Positions 56,201 through 62,200 of a DNA stretch of 64,000 nucleotides are shown piece by piece. A program made the position numbers and the translations under genes. How positions within the stretch are numbered: the stretch's first letter is position 1; each line of letters begins with the position of its first letter. Origin of the DNA: UBA6770 sp965660875 (GTDB lineage Bacteria; Bacteroidota; Bacteroidia; Flavobacteriales_G; Salibacteraceae); the NCBI GenBank assembly GCA_965660875.1, contig CBFIBQ010000002.1, forward strand, positions 159,720-223,719. The letters are read 5' to 3'. The notes beneath the pieces are model-generated. The model was not told where the DNA came from. It saw only the letters and a list, made by a program, of their open reading frames with translations, and did not search any database.

Positions 56201-59200
56201 ACAAGTACGTCAAACGCAAATGGTTGGTTAATTGGTGTTGGTAGTACCGGAAAAATTATCGCTAACTGGAGAGTTACTGGTGGCAATAATACTATTCAAA
56301 CTGCAGCCAACACTGTTTCAACCAATACCTGGATGCATATTGCCATGTCGCGCAAAACAAGTGGGATGTGTAGAATATTTGTTAATGGTGTATTGACGGA
56401 TTCTATTGCGGCTAGTTCACTTGATATGGGAACCAATACCAATGATATGCATATTGGAATCGCTCCTTATAATACCACTCAATATCACTTGGATGGAGAA
56501 ATTAGTGATTGTAGGTTTTGGACCGTAGAAAGAACTCCCCAACAAATCGTTGAAGGAATGACTAACACATTAAGTGGCACTGAAACTGGTTTGGCAGCCT
56601 ACTTTAAGTTCAATGATGGGTCTGGAACGATTCTGACCGATTACAGTTCTAACGGGAACGACGGAGACTTAACTCTTATGGATGCTTCAACCGATTGGGT
56701 GGATGGACATTCTGTTGAAGTTGTAGGTGTACCCGTAACTTTAACTGCAACCGGTAATCCTGGAAATGTGACTGTGGATACAGTTTATGTAAATATTATT
56801 GATACGCTCACACCTAGTTTAACGGTAAAAAATACCACCGTATACTTAGATGCTACTGGAAGTGCAATTATTCCTGAAGATAGTGTTTATTCTAATGTAC
56901 TGGACAATTGTGGAACACCATCGATTTCTATATCCGATACACTTGTTGATTGTGATGATGTTGGCTCCTTTGGTTACTTTACAAGCACAATTTATTATGC
57001 TTCGTCAAGTAGGTATATTTCAAAATCGGATATAAATACGCCGTTAAATGTTCAGCTTTTTGATGCTGGAAATACAGTTCGAAATGTAGCTTACGATGAT
57101 GAATTAAATAAATTATTTTACGTAATCTCCGGTAATTTAATCCAATCTAATGAAAATGGAACAGGGCAAACAACAATTTTAAGTGGTTTTGGAGGAACCA
57201 TTCACGACTTGGCAATCGATCCGGTGAATCAACGAATTTGGGTTGCGGATTATAATAACAACAGAGTAACAAGAGTAAACTACGATGGAACTGGGGTAAG
57301 TCAATTTACAGGATATTCTGGACCTTTAGCTATAACCTATGACGCTAGTTCGGATATTTTGTTTGTAGCAAATTTCTCTGGTAATAAGATTACAAAATGT
57401 AATACAGATGGAACTGGAAAAGTAGATTTCGTAACAGGAATTAATGACCTTAGAGGTATGACAAGAGACCCTTTAAATGACATATTGTATTTTACGAGTG
57501 GCTCTGGAGGTACTATTTATAAAAAGGTAGGTTCTGCTGCTCATACAACCCTTGCTTCGGGTCTGTCTTACCCAATGAAAATTTCCTACCGTCAACAGGA
57601 TGATTTGCTGTATTTCGCAGAGTACAATAGTTCTTCAATTAAAATGATAAATCCAGATGGTACAGGGATAACAACGTTGTTAAGTGGCATTACCAGTCCA
57701 TATGGAATTTCATTTGGAACTACATCGGGAACGGCAAGTACCAAAATTATAGTCACCGCTACAGATGAAAGCGGAAATTCATACTCAGATACGGCCTACA
57801 TTAATGTTCTTGATACGATTTCACCTACTCTTTCTGTGCATGATACAACTTTGTATATCAATGTAAGTGGAACTACAGACACACTTTCAGCATTGGATTT
57901 AGTTGTAAGTGCCAATGATAACTGCACTATTGCAGATACCACACTTGATAGCTTGGGGTATTTTAACTGTACTGAACTGGATACAAATTTGGTTTCGATA
58001 AGTGTTACTGATTCAAGCGGAAACACAACAACTGCATTTGCAACTGTAACGGTGTTAGACACCATTAAACCTTCAATAGCTCACATTGGCGATACAACCA
58101 TTTATTTGGATGCTTCGGGTAATGCAAGCTTGACAACGGCTTCACTATATTCTTCAGCAACTGATAATTGCTCTTCGAGTATTACAGTTTCCGCAAGTGA
58201 CACCGCGTTTGATTGTACAACAACTCGTGATACCGTGACCAAGGTAACCCGTGCGATTACATTTAATGGCTCTACTAGCTATATTACAGTTCCCCACGAT
58301 AATACATTGAATCCTACATCAGAAATCACTGTTGAGGCTTGGATAAATACCAACGTATCGGCTCAAAATCAGAAAATTGTTGGTAAATGTTTAAATGGAA
58401 GTGCTCAAAAAGGATGGGGGTTAGGTATTACATCGATTGGAAGATTGGGTGCAGAATTCTACACTAATTCTGGTAACCAAATTGCTCAAAGTACGGCTAC
58501 TATTCCAGTAAACACATGGACCCATGTTGCGATGACCAGAAAAACGAATGGTCAAAATCGAGTATATATCAACGGTGTTTTAGCTGGTAGTTCAACGGCG
58601 TCTGCAAATGATTTAGGGCAAGAGACCAACAGTATGCACATTGGTATTGCGCCATATAACTTAACACAGTATTGGTTTAACGGTGAGCTCGATGAAATAA
58701 GAGTCTGGAATGTAGAGCGAAGTGCCGCAGAGATATTGGCAAATAAAGACAGGCATTTAACTGGTTCTGAAACTGGTTTGGTAGCTTATTACCAATTTGA
58801 GGATGGTTCAGGAACCACGCTTTCGGATAAAACTAGTAATGGTAATGATGGTACGTTGTTCAATATTAACGCAACTTCTGGTTGGGTAAATGGTCAATCT
58901 GTTGAATTAGTTGGCGCACCAGTTGCTTTAACAGCCGAAGACGAATCTGGAAACCAGACGGTTGATACAGTTTATGTAAATGTTCTTGACACCATTGCAC
59001 CAAGCATTACGGTGCAAAACGATACCGTTTATTTGGATGCTTCAGGTAGTGGGTCAGTTTCCTCTTCTAACTTATATTCAGGAGTTGCAGATAATTGTGG
59101 TACGCCAACGATTTCTTTAATTGGAGATACCACTTTTGATTGTACAGATGTAGATCTGGGTGGCCTAACTGGACTTGGACCAGATAGTTTATTCTACCAT

Positions 59201-62200
59201 ACTGGAAACGTCGTTTCAACAGTAGCATTGACTGGAGGTTCTGCAACAACTATGTTTACAAATACAGCTACCATAAGCAGGGGAGTAGCATATGATAGAA
59301 GCATTGGAAAAGTATTTTATATAGATGGAACATCAGGTGCAATTAAAAGTGCTTCAAAGACTGGTAGCAATGTCACTACCATTACAACTACAACTCCTGC
59401 CGGAGGTGCACGGGATATAGCCATTGATCCAGACAACCAAGTAATTTATTGGTCTAACTACAATGCACAGAATATCAGTAAAATAAATTATGACGGTACT
59501 GGTCTTACTACTTTAAAAACAGGAGTTCAACCATTGGGTTTATTTTTAGACAGGGTAAACGATGTGATCTATTGGGCTGATCTTAACTCAGGGGCAATTC
59601 GAAAAATAAATGTTGATGGTACGGGTTATGATGCTTCGGTGGTAACTGGTCAAGGAGATATAAGAGATGTAACTTATGATGCTGCTAATAATACACTCTA
59701 CTGGTCGCGAGGAAATCAAAGTACAATTTATAAGAAAATAGGTTCTGGTTCAGTGACTGCACTTAAGACTGGAATTACCCAAATCTACAGTGTATTCTAT
59801 AGTGAGGATAAAATATATTGGGCGACCATTTCACCTTCTAACGTAGGCGTAATTAATGCCGATGGTACTGGTTATACTACACTAGTGTCGGGGTTATCAA
59901 ATGTTAGAATGGTATCGGTAGGTCAGGCAGCTAATAGTGGAGGTTCCAAGAATTATGTATCCATTCAAGCTACAGACGCTGCTGGAAATTCAACCATAGA
60001 CTCAGCCCAAATCACCGTTCTTGATACCATATCGCCTGCACTTACATTGAAAAGTGCAGATACGCTCTATGTTGATGCAAACGGAAATACGGATACTTTA
60101 AATGTTCTTGACCTCATAGTTTCTGCCTCTGATAACTGTGCCATAGCAGATTCTACTATTGATAGCCTTGCGTACTTTGATTGTTCTGCAATTGTTTCTT
60201 GCGAAGCGGGCTCTGCAATTGAAATGGACGGCTCAGGTGACCAACTTCGTATAAATCACAACAATTCATTAAACCTTTCAGGCGGAGGGGAGTTAACCAT
60301 TGAAGGTTGGGTTTATTTGAATAACTATTCAAGTGACTCAAGAACTATTTTAATGAAAGGTAGCTACGGGTATGGATTGGCTGTTGAAGCTGGCGGTAAC
60401 AATGGAAAATTAGGTTTTTGGGATCAAGGTAGCTGGGGTACGGCAACCAGATCAACAGGTGTTGTACCTTTAAATACTTGGACACATGTCGCAGTTACTG
60501 TAAAAGACAATGGCTCTAACTTAACGGTGAGCTACTACATCAATGGGGCTTCTGCAGGAACAGCTACTTCAAGTCAAACTTCCATAAAGGACAATACGGG
60601 TCAGCTTTTTATTGGAACACAAGGAAGTTGTCAGTGTAACAATTGGGCGGGTAGATTAGACGAAATTAGACTTTGGGGTAGAGTTAAAACCCAAGCTGAA
60701 ATTCTAGCGGATATGAACCGCTGTGTTTCAAGTTCAGCCTCAGGGCTAGTAGCCTATTACCAAATGAATGATGGAACGGGAAGTTCTACAATTTCAGATT
60801 CAGGTCCTAATGGATTAACCGGTGCATTAACGAACATGTCGGCAACTTCGGATTGGGTAGCTTCTGGAGTTCCTCTAGCAGGAAATGAAGTAAGTGTATC
60901 CGTAAGTGATAGTAGTGGAAATACAACGACTAAAACAGTTGAAATTACTGTATTAGATACCATTAAACCAAGCATTACACATATAACCGATACAACGCTT
61001 TACCTTGATAACGCAGGAAATGCAAGTTTGGCCGAAAATTCATTATTTTATTCTGCATCGGATAACTGCTCCTCACAGAATACAGTTACCGCTAGCGATA
61101 CTGGTTTCAATTGTACTTCTTCTATCGATACCTTATATAACATAACTGGAGTTTTAACCTTTGATGGAATTAACGATTATGTTCAGCTTGGGACTAATGC
61201 TAATATTAAACCTACTTCAGAAGTCACCGTTGAATCGTGGGTTTATATGAATAATTGGACTGGAGACCCAACATTTATTGGTAACACCCAAGCTTCTGGA
61301 TATGCTTTGTATTTGTCTACTAATAAGGTAACGGCTCTTGTTCGACGAAATGGGGCATATTCATATGTACAATATCCAACAACAGTTTCCAGTGGTTGGC
61401 ATCATATAGCTACTACCTACGACGGTAGAAATACGATACTTTATCTTGATGGGAATCAAGTTGGCTCGGATGATGCAGGTGCAACCTACCCAATTCAATA
61501 CATTGGTAACTCTACACTTATTGGTGCCGAATCCGGATTTGGAACGGCACCTACTGGTGGCTATTTTGATGGAAAAATAGATGAACTCCGTATTTGGGAT
61601 GTTGCTCGTACAGCGGCTGAAATAAAGTCAAACTACAAAAGTACGCTTAGAGGTTCAGAGACTGGATTAATTGCATATTACAATTTTGAAGCTACTTCTG
61701 GGTCAACGCTAATAGATAATAGCTTAAATAGCAACAGCGGTACATTAACCAGCATGAATACAACCACCTCATGGGGGAGTGACACTACCTTTACCTTGAC
61801 TGGAGTTCCAGTTGAATTAACCGTAGAAGATGAATCGGGCAACCAAACCCTAGATACGGTTTATGTAAATGTTGTTGATACCATAGCACCTTCCTTAATT
61901 GTTAAAAACGATACGGTTTATTTGGATGCCTCAGGTAATGGCTCAGTTACACCAAGTAACTTATATTCTGGAGTTGCGGATAATTGTGGAACGCCAACTG
62001 TATCTGTGAATGGAAGTACATCATTCCTTTGTAAAGATGTAGGTAAGCCTATTAGAAGTTCAGGTCCTGACAGTATTTATACTGTTTCTGGTACAAGTGT
62101 AGTCGCAATTAGTCTTGATAACCCTGGAATACATTCACTCTTTACCATTGGGGCTAATACCTATTCAGCTGTCTTTGATGGTTCTGCTGGCAAGGTATTC

